This document shows, in pieces, positions 26,656 through 34,505 of a stretch of 64,000 bases of DNA. This DNA is from SZUA-545 sp050297855 (GTDB taxonomy: Bacteria; Campylobacterota; Campylobacteria; Campylobacterales; SZUA-545). Within the stretch, counting starts at the first letter, position 1, and the number at the start of each line of letters is the position of its first letter. The notes below the pieces were generated by a model that saw only the letters and a program-made list of their open reading frames with translations, searched no databases and was not told the DNA's origin. Location of the stretch: assembly GCA_050297855.1 (NCBI GenBank), contig JBNKTC010000010.1, positions 372,001 to 436,000 of the forward strand. The letters run 5' to 3'. The position numbers and the translations under genes were made by a program.

Positions 26656-27059
26656 CCGCTGTAAAATACACCCTCTTTGCTCTCATCGCGACGCTCTTGA
26701 ACCTTCTGTTTCAATATCTCAGCTTTCTGCTTTACGAAGGGTTTGGTGCCCTCTACGTTGCCATGTTCTTTGGTACCCTCGCAGGATTGGTCGCTAAATA
26801 TATCATGGACAAAAAATTTATCTTCTACCATACTCCGAAAGATCATAAAGACGATACAAAAAAATTTCTGCTCTATTCGCTGATGGGGGTGTTCACCACC
26901 CTGATCTTCTGGGGGACTGAGATCGCCTTCGACGCGCTCTTTTCCCACTCCAACGCCAAATATACCGGCGCGCTCATTGGGCTGGCGATCGGCTACCTGA
27001 TCAAATATACCCTCGACAAACGGTTTGTATTTATCCACAAAGGAGAACCCGCACGATGA
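26652..27059 (+). CDS. GtrA family membrane protein
   Basis: 135 residues with four predicted transmembrane helices and the GtrA family pattern YIMDKKFIF in the first half and YTLDKRFVF in the second. GtrA proteins are thought to help move or handle lipid-linked sugars; mycobacterial Rv3789 is the counterpart in the decaprenylphosphoryl-arabinose locus. It overlaps the genes on each side by 4 bp, implying translational coupling with the phosphoribosyltransferase and the oxidase. Confidence 0.87.
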   Translation: MTAVKYTLFALIATLLNLLFQYLSFLLYEGFGALYVAMFFGTLAGLVAKYIMDKKFIFYHTPKDHKDDTKKFLLYSLMGVFTTLIFWGTEIAFDALFSHSNAKYTGALIGLAIGYLIKYTLDKRFVFIHKGEPAR

Positions 27060-28354
27060 GTCTTTTCAGTTGGGGAATGTACCCCCGGATCGACACCCAT
27101 GTTCACCCTTTCCGGAACGAAACACAAACGGCGGAAACTCTGAAAACTTTCGAAGGGATCATTCCCTACGGCAACGGACGCAGCTATGGTGACAGCGCCC
27201 TTTATCATGCTGTCGTCGACATGCGTCCGCACAACTATTTCCTCGGTTTCGATGAAGAGCACGGTCTGCTGCACATCCAGTCCGGCGTCCTCCTTAGCGA
27301 AATTCTCGAAGCCTTCGTTCCCCGCGGCTGGTTTCTCAAGGTGACCCCTGGCACCAAACTGATCACCGTCGGCGGGGCCATCGCCAGTGATGTCCATGGC
27401 AAAAACCACCACGTCGAAGGGTGCTTCAGCTCCTGCGTCGCATCCATGCGCCTTATGCGCGCCGACGGCAGCATCGTGGAGTGTTCCAGGGAGACGACGC
27501 CCGAACTCTTCCGGGCCACCTGCGGCGGCCAGGGGCTTACCGGGGTCATCCTCGATGCGCAGATCTACCTCAAGAAGATCGCATCGCAGTATATCGACCA
27601 GACGACGGTGAAGACCGCCAATCTCGCGGCGACCTTCGAAGCCTTCGAAGCCTATGCACACGCCCCCTACTCCGTCGCATGGATCGACTGTCTGGCTCAA
27701 GGGGACGCTTTGGGGCGATGTCTGCTGATGACCGGAGACTTCAAAAACGACGGCAATCTGGACTACAAACGGAAAAAACGGCTGAACATCCCGTTCAATT
27801 TTCCCTCCTTCGCCCTTAACCGCTGGAGCGTCAAAGCCTTCAACTGGCTCTATTACAACAAAGTGCGCCAGCCCGTCTCCCGCCAGAGTGTCGACATCGA
27901 CACCTTCTTCTACCCCCTCGACGCTATCGACAACTGGAACCGCATCTACGGCAAAGGCGGCTTTACCCAATACCAGTTCATCCTGCCCAAGGAACAGAGC
28001 TTCGACGGCCTCAAAGAGATCCTGGAGACCATCGCCGCATCCGGCAAAGGCTCGTTTTTGGCGGTTTTGAAACTTTACGGTCCCAGCAATGACAACTACC
28101 TCTCTTTCCCCATCGAGGGGTACAGCCTGGCGCTGGATTTCAAGATCGAGCCGGGACTCTTCGAGCTGCTTGAGCGGCTCGATGCCATCGTGGTGCGTTA
28201 CGGCGGCCGCATCTACCTGACCAAAGACGTCCGGGTCAGCAAAGAGACCTTTGAAGCGGGGTACGAGAAGATCGATGCCTTCCGCCGCTTCCGAAAAGAA
28301 CAGGGGATGGACCAGACCTTCCGCTCCCTGCAATCCGAACGCGTGGAGATTTAA
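27056..28354 (+). CDS. dprE1: DprE1-like decaprenylphosphoryl-ribose 2'-oxidase (FAD)
   Basis: 432 residues. A VAO/FAD_binding_4 domain is clear: YGNGRSYGDSAL, VTPGTKLITVGGAIASDVHG, KNHHVEGCF, GGQGLTGVI. The C-terminal substrate domain has YQFILP, LKLYGPSNDNYLSFPIEGY and GGRIYLTKD, the last containing the Lys equivalent to the substrate-binding Lys418 of the mycobacterial enzyme. The cysteine attacked by benzothiazinones (Cys387 in M. tuberculosis, recalled as WNICVDF) is Ala here (YSLALDF). With the next gene it would epimerise lipid-linked ribose to arabinose through a 2-keto intermediate. Confidence 0.87.
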   Translation: MSLFSWGMYPRIDTHVHPFRNETQTAETLKTFEGIIPYGNGRSYGDSALYHAVVDMRPHNYFLGFDEEHGLLHIQSGVLLSEILEAFVPRGWFLKVTPGTKLITVGGAIASDVHGKNHHVEGCFSSCVASMRLMRADGSIVECSRETTPELFRATCGGQGLTGVILDAQIYLKKIASQYIDQTTVKTANLAATFEAFEAYAHAPYSVAWIDCLAQGDALGRCLLMTGDFKNDGNLDYKRKKRLNIPFNFPSFALNRWSVKAFNWLYYNKVRQPVSRQSVDIDTFFYPLDAIDNWNRIYGKGGFTQYQFILPKEQSFDGLKEILETIAASGKGSFLAVLKLYGPSNDNYLSFPIEGYSLALDFKIEPGLFELLERLDAIVVRYGGRIYLTKDVRVSKETFEAGYEKIDAFRRFRKEQGMDQTFRSLQSERVEI

Positions 28355-29086
28355 ATGGGATACATACTGATCATCGGCGCAAAAAGCGACATTGCCAAGG
28401 CAACGGCGAGGATCTATGCCGCCGCGGGCTACGACCTCTACCTGGCGGCGCGCAACGCCACGGAACTTGAACCGCTGCGGACCGACATCGAGGTGCGCAG
28501 CCGACAGACCGTACGGCTGGTCGAACTCGACATCCTCGATACGGTTTCTCATGCCGCAATCTACAATAGTCTGGACCCTAAACCCGACGGGGTGATCACC
28601 GCCGTCGGCTACCTGGGAACGCAAGAACAGGCGCAAAACGATTATGAAGAGGCGGCGCGCATTATGGCGACGAACTATACAGGCGTCGTCAGCTTCCTTA
28701 ACATCGTTGCCAACGATTTCGAAGAGAGGGGGCACGGATTTATCGTCGGCATCAGCTCCGTCGCCGGAGACCGGGGCCGCAAAAGCAACTACCTCTACGG
28801 TTCGGCCAAAGCGGCACTCTCTACCTACCTCTCCGGACTGCGCAATCGCCTGCACGATGCCGGAGTACAGGTCCTGACCGTCAAGCCGGGCTTTGTGCGC
28901 ACCCAGATGACGGAAGGCATGGAGCTACCCGAAAAATTGACCGCGACCTCCGAAGCGGTTGCCGAGGATATTTTTGAAGCGCAGCAGAAGGGGAAAAGCG
29001 TGCTCTACACCAAGTGGTTCTGGCGCTGGATCATGCTCATCATCCAAGCGATCCCGGAGTGGCAGTTCAAGAAGATGAGTATCTAA
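28355..29086 (+). CDS. dprE2: DprE2-like decaprenylphosphoryl-2-keto-ribose reductase (SDR)
   Basis: 243 residues of the short-chain dehydrogenase fold: an N-terminal IIGAKSDIAKATAR nucleotide site, ISSVAGDRG with the catalytic Ser, and YLYGSAKAAL with Tyr-x3-Lys. The C-terminal hydrophobic tail (RWIMLIIQAIPEW) resembles that of DprE2 and may touch the membrane. It would reduce the 2-keto intermediate with NAD(P)H to give polyprenylphosphoryl-D-arabinofuranose. It starts directly after the oxidase stop codon. Confidence 0.86.
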   Translation: MGYILIIGAKSDIAKATARIYAAAGYDLYLAARNATELEPLRTDIEVRSRQTVRLVELDILDTVSHAAIYNSLDPKPDGVITAVGYLGTQEQAQNDYEEAARIMATNYTGVVSFLNIVANDFEERGHGFIVGISSVAGDRGRKSNYLYGSAKAALSTYLSGLRNRLHDAGVQVLTVKPGFVRTQMTEGMELPEKLTATSEAVAEDIFEAQQKGKSVLYTKWFWRWIMLIIQAIPEWQFKKMSI

Positions 29087-29689
29087 GTGCGTCTGGCCCT
29101 GTTCGATTTCGACGGCACCATCACGACGAAAGACACTCTGATGGAGTTTATCAAATATGCCGCAGGAAGCCCAACATACTATTTTGGGCTCATTCGGCTC
29201 TCACCGATTCTCATCGCGTATGTTCTTAAATTGGTACCCAATCATGTAGCCAAGGAAAAAATGCTGAGCCACTTTTTCAAAGGCTGGACATGGCAGCGTT
29301 TCGAATCTGTTGCAAATACTTTTGCACGAACAAAGATTGATCCCATCGTCAGGCCAAAAGCACTGGAACGCATTCGATGGCACCAGACACACGGAGATCG
29401 AATCATTGTGGTCTCCGCTTCCATTGAGACATGGATTGAGGCGTGGTGCCAAAAAGAGGGAATAGAACTGCTGGCGACCCGTTTGGAAACTTCTGAAGGG
29501 ATCATCACCGGCAGGTTTGCTACGCCAAACTGCCACGGCGAAGAGAAAGTCCGCCGCATCAGAAATCTTCTGGAGCCCGATGATTACGATCGGATATTCG
29601 CCTACGGTGACACTAAAGGGGATCTTCCAATGCTGTCACTGGCCCATGAACGATTTTTTCAGCCATTCAAAAGAGGATCTTCTACATAA
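29087..29689 (+). CDS. HAD-IB family phosphatase, probable polyprenyl-phosphoribose-5-phosphate phosphatase
   Basis: 200 residues starting at GTG right after the preceding stop. HAD motifs: LFDFDGT (nucleophile Asp), VVSAS (motif II), a Lys in GEEKVRR and YGDTKGDLPML (motif IV). A hydrophobic helix near 52-70 suits a membrane-bound lipid substrate. In mycobacteria the 5'-phosphate of polyprenylphosphoryl-phosphoribose is thought to be removed by a PAP2-type enzyme (Rv3807c); here the HAD enzyme is the only phosphatase in the set and likely does that job. The specific substrate is inferred from context. Confidence 0.8.
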   Translation: MRLALFDFDGTITTKDTLMEFIKYAAGSPTYYFGLIRLSPILIAYVLKLVPNHVAKEKMLSHFFKGWTWQRFESVANTFARTKIDPIVRPKALERIRWHQTHGDRIIVVSASIETWIEAWCQKEGIELLATRLETSEGIITGRFATPNCHGEEKVRRIRNLLEPDDYDRIFAYGDTKGDLPMLSLAHERFFQPFKRGSST

Positions 29690-29697
29690 ATTAGCCT

Positions 29698-30999
29698 TCA
29701 GTGGTTCGCCAACTGCTTTTTGATCAGCGCCTCGTAACGCTCTAAAAACGGCTTATTTCCGAAAACCGTCATGGCTATTTCATGATTTCTTGTTTTAAGG
29801 GCTTCTGTATCGCTTCGGCCCACGAAATGTATCAACTCCTCCAGGTTATCCTCGTAGAGGAAACAGTTTCCGTCAACGTTAAATTCCAGATTGCCGCCAA
29901 CCTTGGAAAGAATGGGAATACAGTGGTTGCTCATCGCTTCCAGCGTGGCGATGTCGAAAATGGATGCACGGTGCATCATAATATAATAATCGCTCTCTCC
30001 AAGCAGCATATTGACCTCTTTGTTGGGCAAGGATCGGATCTGCTTGGTATTGTCTTCAAGGTTGTTTGCTTGGAGTAAGGGTTCGAGCGTCTGCTCGATA
30101 TAACTGCTCTGACCGTTGCCTATCATAAACCATACGAAATCAATACCCGCGTTCTTAAGCGCGCCGAGGAGCTCAATCGTTTGATCGATACCCTTGAGGT
30201 GGGTCAGCGTACTGACACTGACGAATTTCAAAACCGGCGATTTCAGTACATCGGCATACGCGAAACGCTCCAGAAACGCCTTGCGGTCTTCTTCCGATAT
30301 GTCGGCCCGGTTAAACGTATTGTAGAGAATTTCGATGCGCTTCCCTTCGAAATGGACATCGGGCAACTGTTCCCGAACGGTATCGCAGGCACCTCGAGAC
30401 GGGAAACCGAGCACGTCGTAATACTCGAAGACATCTTTTTGCACACGATCGAAAAACCTTTTGACCCCTTTCCCCAGCTTCAGGCCGAGTTGTGACTCTT
30501 TTTCCTGAAACAACGATCCCTGACTGTGATAGACCACGAGGTTATCGGGGGAAATGATCTCTTTCAATGCGAACGCGGTCTGTATATCCTGTATGACGAA
30601 CAGATCGCGATCGTTGAAGCCGTAGGAGGCCTCAAGCTTCTGATAATATCTCTTGATTCTCTTCAACCGTTTTTTGTAATTCCGAAGAAACTGAAAGGAT
30701 GCATACCGCTGATCGATCCATGAAAACGGCGGGATCTTTTTGATGGGCGCCAACGCTGCGCTCAGAGGAGACGGGTCCTCTTTACCGGTGCCGGAGCTGC
30801 TGCTTTTGATGGGGACAGCCGACGATTCCGTACCTTCGATGACGGTGTTTGAAAAAACGAAATAGTACCGGTCCACAAGACCTTCAAAGGTCTTGTAGTC
30901 CCTGTTGAAGTGATAGAGCCGGTAGTTGACGCCGGACGCTCCGCCAATAAATCCGCTGTAGCGGCGATGGGTCATAAAAAAGATGCGCGACTCAGCCAT
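29698..30999 (-). CDS. glycosyltransferase family 4
   Basis: 433 residues from ATG 30999. The N-terminal part reads FFMTHRRYSGFIGGASGVNY, and the C-terminal nucleotide-sugar domain has FVSVSTLTHLKGIDQTIELLG, FMIGNGQSS, NMLLGESDYYIMMHRA and FDIATLEAMSNHCIP, a GT4/GT-B pattern. It overlaps the end of glf by 8 bp and is therefore a candidate user of UDP-galactofuranose, but GT4 enzymes use many donors. It converges on the HAD phosphatase gene with an 8-bp gap. Base composition is lower in GC than the flanking housekeeping genes. Confidence 0.8.
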   Translation of the reverse strand: MAESRIFFMTHRRYSGFIGGASGVNYRLYHFNRDYKTFEGLVDRYYFVFSNTVIEGTESSAVPIKSSSSGTGKEDPSPLSAALAPIKKIPPFSWIDQRYASFQFLRNYKKRLKRIKRYYQKLEASYGFNDRDLFVIQDIQTAFALKEIISPDNLVVYHSQGSLFQEKESQLGLKLGKGVKRFFDRVQKDVFEYYDVLGFPSRGACDTVREQLPDVHFEGKRIEILYNTFNRADISEEDRKAFLERFAYADVLKSPVLKFVSVSTLTHLKGIDQTIELLGALKNAGIDFVWFMIGNGQSSYIEQTLEPLLQANNLEDNTKQIRSLPNKEVNMLLGESDYYIMMHRASIFDIATLEAMSNHCIPILSKVGGNLEFNVDGNCFLYEDNLEELIHFVGRSDTEALKTRNHEIAMTVFGNKPFLERYEALIKKQLANH

Positions 31000-32140
31000 G
31001 CTGCAACCTGCTTTCGAACATCTCCAGAGCTTTCTCCACCATGTCGTCCATATCATAGTATTGATATTCTGCGAGCCTGCCGAGGAGGAGCAGATTGGGA
31101 AACCGTTTTGAATAGGCCGCGTACTGTTCGTACATCTGTCTGTTCTGGTCGGTAAAAATCGGATAATACGGTGTATTTTTACCTTTTTGATATGGCTGCG
31201 GGTACTCTTTGAGGATCGTCGTACGTTGTGACGAGGAAGGGTGCAGATACTTGAATTCGGTAATCCGCGTAAAATCGTAGTTGTTGGGGTAATTGACCGT
31301 TCCGGCTTCCTGGAAACAGTCGCAATCCATAGTCTCAAAGGCCATGCGCACGCTGCGGTAAGGCAGTTCTCCGAATTGATAGTCGAAGAGCTCATCGATC
31401 TGGCCGGTATAGATCACGGTCCCCTCAAAGGGTTGGTCAAAGAGGAAAAACGCTTCGTCTTTGACGGAACAGACCTCTTTGAAGTCTGTCTGCAGCATGA
31501 TTTTAATGTTGGGGTGATCCAGCATCTTTTCAACGAGCTTCGTATAGCCTTCCTCCGGCACGCCCTGATAGGCATCGTTGAAGTAGCGGTCGTCTCTGCC
31601 CACAAAGACCGGTACCCTTGCGGTGACGGCACCGTCCATCTCTTCAGGCTTCATGCCCCACTGTTTCGCCGTGTAGTTGACGAAAATCGACTCATAGATG
31701 AAATCCGCCAGAAACTGCATCCCTTTGTCTTCGGACTGTTTCAGCTCCAGAATGGGAACTTTCGTATTGTAGGGGTAGGCATCCAGCAGTTTCTCTTCGA
31801 GCTGATGCGCCAGGGTCGCGGGAAATACCTCATGCAGCGTATTCAGGTTGAACGGGATCGGGACCTTTTTCCCGTCAATCATTGCAAGGACCTTGTGGTG
31901 GTAGAGACGCCATGAGGTAAATTGCGAGAGGAAATCAAAGACTTTTTTATTGTTCGTATGGAAGAGATGCGGTCCGTATCGATGAACCAGAATATCATTG
32001 TGATCTTTGAGATCATAACAGTTGCCGGCAATATGCTTCCGCTTTTCAATGATCAGCACCTTCTTGTCCAGTTCCGTCGCAATTTTATGCGCCATGACGC
32101 TTCCGGCGAATCCGGCACCTGCGATGACATAATCAAACAT
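30992..32140 (-). CDS. glf: UDP-galactopyranose mutase
   Basis: 382 residues. An N-terminal dinucleotide fold (FDYVIAGAGFAGSVMA), then KRKHIAGNCYD, HRYGPHLFHTN, and later YTGQIDELFDYQFGELPYRS and YPIFTDQNRQMYEQY are all hallmark segments of bacterial Glf. It isomerises UDP-Galp to UDP-Galf using reduced FAD in the cytoplasm. ATG 32140 is preceded by AGAAGAG; a GTG 12 nt upstream is less likely. Galf is built into LPS, capsule or arabinogalactan and is absent from animal glycans. Confidence 0.97.
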   Translation of the reverse strand: MFDYVIAGAGFAGSVMAHKIATELDKKVLIIEKRKHIAGNCYDLKDHNDILVHRYGPHLFHTNNKKVFDFLSQFTSWRLYHHKVLAMIDGKKVPIPFNLNTLHEVFPATLAHQLEEKLLDAYPYNTKVPILELKQSEDKGMQFLADFIYESIFVNYTAKQWGMKPEEMDGAVTARVPVFVGRDDRYFNDAYQGVPEEGYTKLVEKMLDHPNIKIMLQTDFKEVCSVKDEAFFLFDQPFEGTVIYTGQIDELFDYQFGELPYRSVRMAFETMDCDCFQEAGTVNYPNNYDFTRITEFKYLHPSSSQRTTILKEYPQPYQKGKNTPYYPIFTDQNRQMYEQYAAYSKRFPNLLLLGRLAEYQYYDMDDMVEKALEMFESRLQHG

Positions 32141-32324
32141 ATCTCTTCTCACTTTTCAAAATCGAATTTTAGTCTCTCTGACCCCATACGCCCCGGTACA
32201 CTGCCTACCCGATAAATAGGCATTGAGAATCATGACAGTTTATCAAAGTAATCTGAAGCCAAAAGCGGGCGCAACCGCTCTGAGCGCAGAGTATATCATG
32301 ACGACTTTGCCTTCTCTTTTTTGG

Positions 32325-32330
32325 TACAAT
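32325..32330 (+). promoter_or_regulatory. -10 box for the GT52-like gene
   Basis: A T-rich run followed by GGTACAATC gives a near-consensus TACAAT about 92 bp upstream of the GTG start. The 280-bp region 32141-32421 is otherwise non-coding and must also carry the divergent glf promoter. Confidence 0.45.
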
Positions 32331-32421
32331 CTGCTCATACACTGACTCTAAAAGATTTTTTTGAACGGTCACATTGCCTGAACACGCGACGCCACCTTAA
32401 ATAATACGATTGGAATACCCC

Positions 32422-33402
32422 GTGAAAAACATCTACATCATTCGAACCCCGCTGCAACTGTTAAATGCACTCGAAGCCAAACACCATTTTCCCGCCGAAA
32501 CCAACATTTTGATTGTCAATGCCCGGGAGGGCCAGGTCAACAAATCCCAGATTGATACGTTTCTGAGCAAGGAAGAGTGGGATGAAGTCATCTGGGTCGA
32601 CCGGTTTATGGGTAACTCTGTTTTTCTGCAATCGGTCAGGATCATACGCCGTTTCAAAAAGGAGCGGATTGATCGGATCTTCATAGGCTTTTTTCGCGGG
32701 TTTAAAAAGATTTTCATCAGCAATGTCCACGCCGACGAAATCTATCTTCTCGATGACGGTGCGGCCACGACGCTGGAATACCAGAAACGGATGCCACAGT
32801 TGATGCAAGAGACCTTTGCACTCAAAGAGCGCCTACGCTATGGCTTCTTCGGACTCTCCACACAGGTCAAACGGATGCCGGACTGGTTCACCACCTATTC
32901 CATCGAACCCCATAACGGCCAGAAAATTGTCCAAAACAGCTATGAATACCTGCGGGAAACCTATCTCAACCAGTGTCAATGGGACGATGATCATGTCTAC
33001 CTGATCGGAATGGAGTTGAGCAAAAAAGGCTTTATCCGTGAAGCGACCTATTTCGAAGCCATCGAAAAAGCGATCCGTCACTTCGACAAAAAAATCGTCT
33101 ATATTCCTCATCGATACGAAAAAGAAGGGTCACTGAAAGATCTGCGCGAAGGCTTTGGAGACGATCTTGAAATCCGCCAGCTGGGAATGGCGGTGGAGAT
33201 CTACTTTCTAAAAAACAGGATCTACCCGGCCCAAGTCGTCTCGTTCTTCTCTTCGGCGCTGTTTAACCTTGAAAAGATCTATGAAAAAAGCGAGATATAC
33301 GCCCTCTTTCTTCCCGAAGAGAAACTGCTGACGATGAAAGAGGAGATCTCCGACTGCTACAGAGAGATGCAGCGCTACACCCAGATCAACTTTTTGAACT
33401 AA
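32422..33402 (+). CDS. GT52/polysialyltransferase-like glycosyltransferase
   Basis: 326 residues from GTG 32422 (TTGGAA lies just upstream; a TTG at 32410 is an alternative). It opens KNIYIIRTPLQLLNALEA, has YLLDDGAATTLEY mid-protein, then YIPHRYEKEG and SFFSSALF. This pattern matches GT-B enzymes of the sialyltransferase GT52 and polysialyltransferase-like group: TPLQL at the start, DDG, an HR/HP motif and a late SS motif. The donor could be CMP-sialic acid or another CMP-sugar, but no sialic acid synthesis genes are in the window. It stands alone between two minus-strand clusters. Confidence 0.68.
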   Translation: MKNIYIIRTPLQLLNALEAKHHFPAETNILIVNAREGQVNKSQIDTFLSKEEWDEVIWVDRFMGNSVFLQSVRIIRRFKKERIDRIFIGFFRGFKKIFISNVHADEIYLLDDGAATTLEYQKRMPQLMQETFALKERLRYGFFGLSTQVKRMPDWFTTYSIEPHNGQKIVQNSYEYLRETYLNQCQWDDDHVYLIGMELSKKGFIREATYFEAIEKAIRHFDKKIVYIPHRYEKEGSLKDLREGFGDDLEIRQLGMAVEIYFLKNRIYPAQVVSFFSSALFNLEKIYEKSEIYALFLPEEKLLTMKEEISDCYREMQRYTQINFLN

Positions 33403-33449
33403 TCAAAAAGCGCGACTGACGTGCGCACCTGCCAGAGCACCGGAATATC

Positions 33450-34496
33450 TTATGTGCGGATCAACTGCACATACCGGTCCGCAACATCCAGGTGGGAGAA
33501 GCGGCGAATCATATCTGCATCGATCACCGGCGGCTGATCCAGTGCCAGGTCGACTGCCTCCGCAAAGGCTGCGGGATCACGACGGGGCACGAGGAATCGG
33601 GAGAGATCGCCGATTAGTACCTCGTTCGGCCCCGAAGGGCAGTCGGTACTGACGACCGGTGTCCCGACGATGAGCGATTCGACCACGACGCGGGGGAGTC
33701 CCTCTGCATCGGAGGCCAGCAGACTCACCTCGGCATTTTTGATCCAGCGGTAGGGGTTGGCGTCCCATCCGCCGAAAATCACCCGATCCGCGACCCCCAG
33801 TTTCTGTGCCGTCCCCCGGATCTCATCTTCCAGATCCCCCTTCCCCAGCAATACCAGACTGACCTCCCGGTGCCGCATTTTCGCAAAGGCATGCAACAAT
33901 ACGTCATGCCGCTTTCTGGGGATCATCGAAGCGATATAGAGAATATAGGGCTTGGGCGGGTTTGACAACGGTGCCTCCGCCGATGCACGGATCTCTTCAA
34001 AATCGAAGGGGTTGTTGATCACATCGATGGATGCGGGGTTGACTTTCAAAACCCGCAACAAGTCGTCTTTGATTCCCTCCGAGAGCGCAATCACCCGTTT
34101 TCCGCGATACTGTTTGCGCAATTTTGAATGCTTCCGGTAGGTGCGCCATACGTTCCAGCGCGAACTTCTTACCCATGCCGAAGGCGTGATATGCACGGAG
34201 CAGTAGACGTTACGGGCGACGGCATGGCCCGAAAACTGGCACTTGCTGGTCACGAATAGGTCAAACGGTTCGGTTTCGGACGCCATCATAGCCTGCAGGC
34301 TTGCCGCCTGTTCGGGAAAATGCTTCCCTTCGAGGATATGGATCTTTTCGATCATATCCGGATCGTAGTCGTAGACCGCTTTGAGCAAAAAAAGATGTAC
34401 TTCGTGACCGCGCTCGTAGAACCCTTTGGCCAGGGTCAGGATGGTACGTTCCGCGCCGCCGCCCATCAGGGAACCGGCCAATAGTCCGATCTTCAT
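33450..34496 (-). CDS. glycosyltransferase family 4 (group 1)
   Basis: 348 residues, GT-B fold. GSLMGGGAERTILTLA at the N-terminus is the usual acceptor-side loop; the donor domain has YIASMIPRKRHDVLLHAFA, LLGKGDLEDEI, and EGLPRVVVESLIVGTPVV with the E-x7-E pair of retaining GT4 enzymes. It follows the GT2 gene by 9 bp. It probably adds a sugar to a surface polysaccharide or LPS in the cytoplasm; neither donor nor acceptor can be read off. Confidence 0.88.
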   Translation of the reverse strand: MKIGLLAGSLMGGGAERTILTLAKGFYERGHEVHLFLLKAVYDYDPDMIEKIHILEGKHFPEQAASLQAMMASETEPFDLFVTSKCQFSGHAVARNVYCSVHITPSAWVRSSRWNVWRTYRKHSKLRKQYRGKRVIALSEGIKDDLLRVLKVNPASIDVINNPFDFEEIRASAEAPLSNPPKPYILYIASMIPRKRHDVLLHAFAKMRHREVSLVLLGKGDLEDEIRGTAQKLGVADRVIFGGWDANPYRWIKNAEVSLLASDAEGLPRVVVESLIVGTPVVSTDCPSGPNEVLIGDLSRFLVPRRDPAAFAEAVDLALDQPPVIDADMIRRFSHLDVADRYVQLIRT

Positions 34497-34505
34497 GCCA
34501 TCCTC

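Noticed and set aside
26993..28855. Minus-strand 620-codon frame opposite the DprE1/DprE2-like genes
   Set aside because: Both sense genes show complete family motifs and stop/start coupling, so the antisense frame is not credible.
31000..31395. Upstream extension of the GT4 frame into glf
   Set aside because: The extension reads an alternative frame of intact glf; the GT4 protein starts naturally at 30999.
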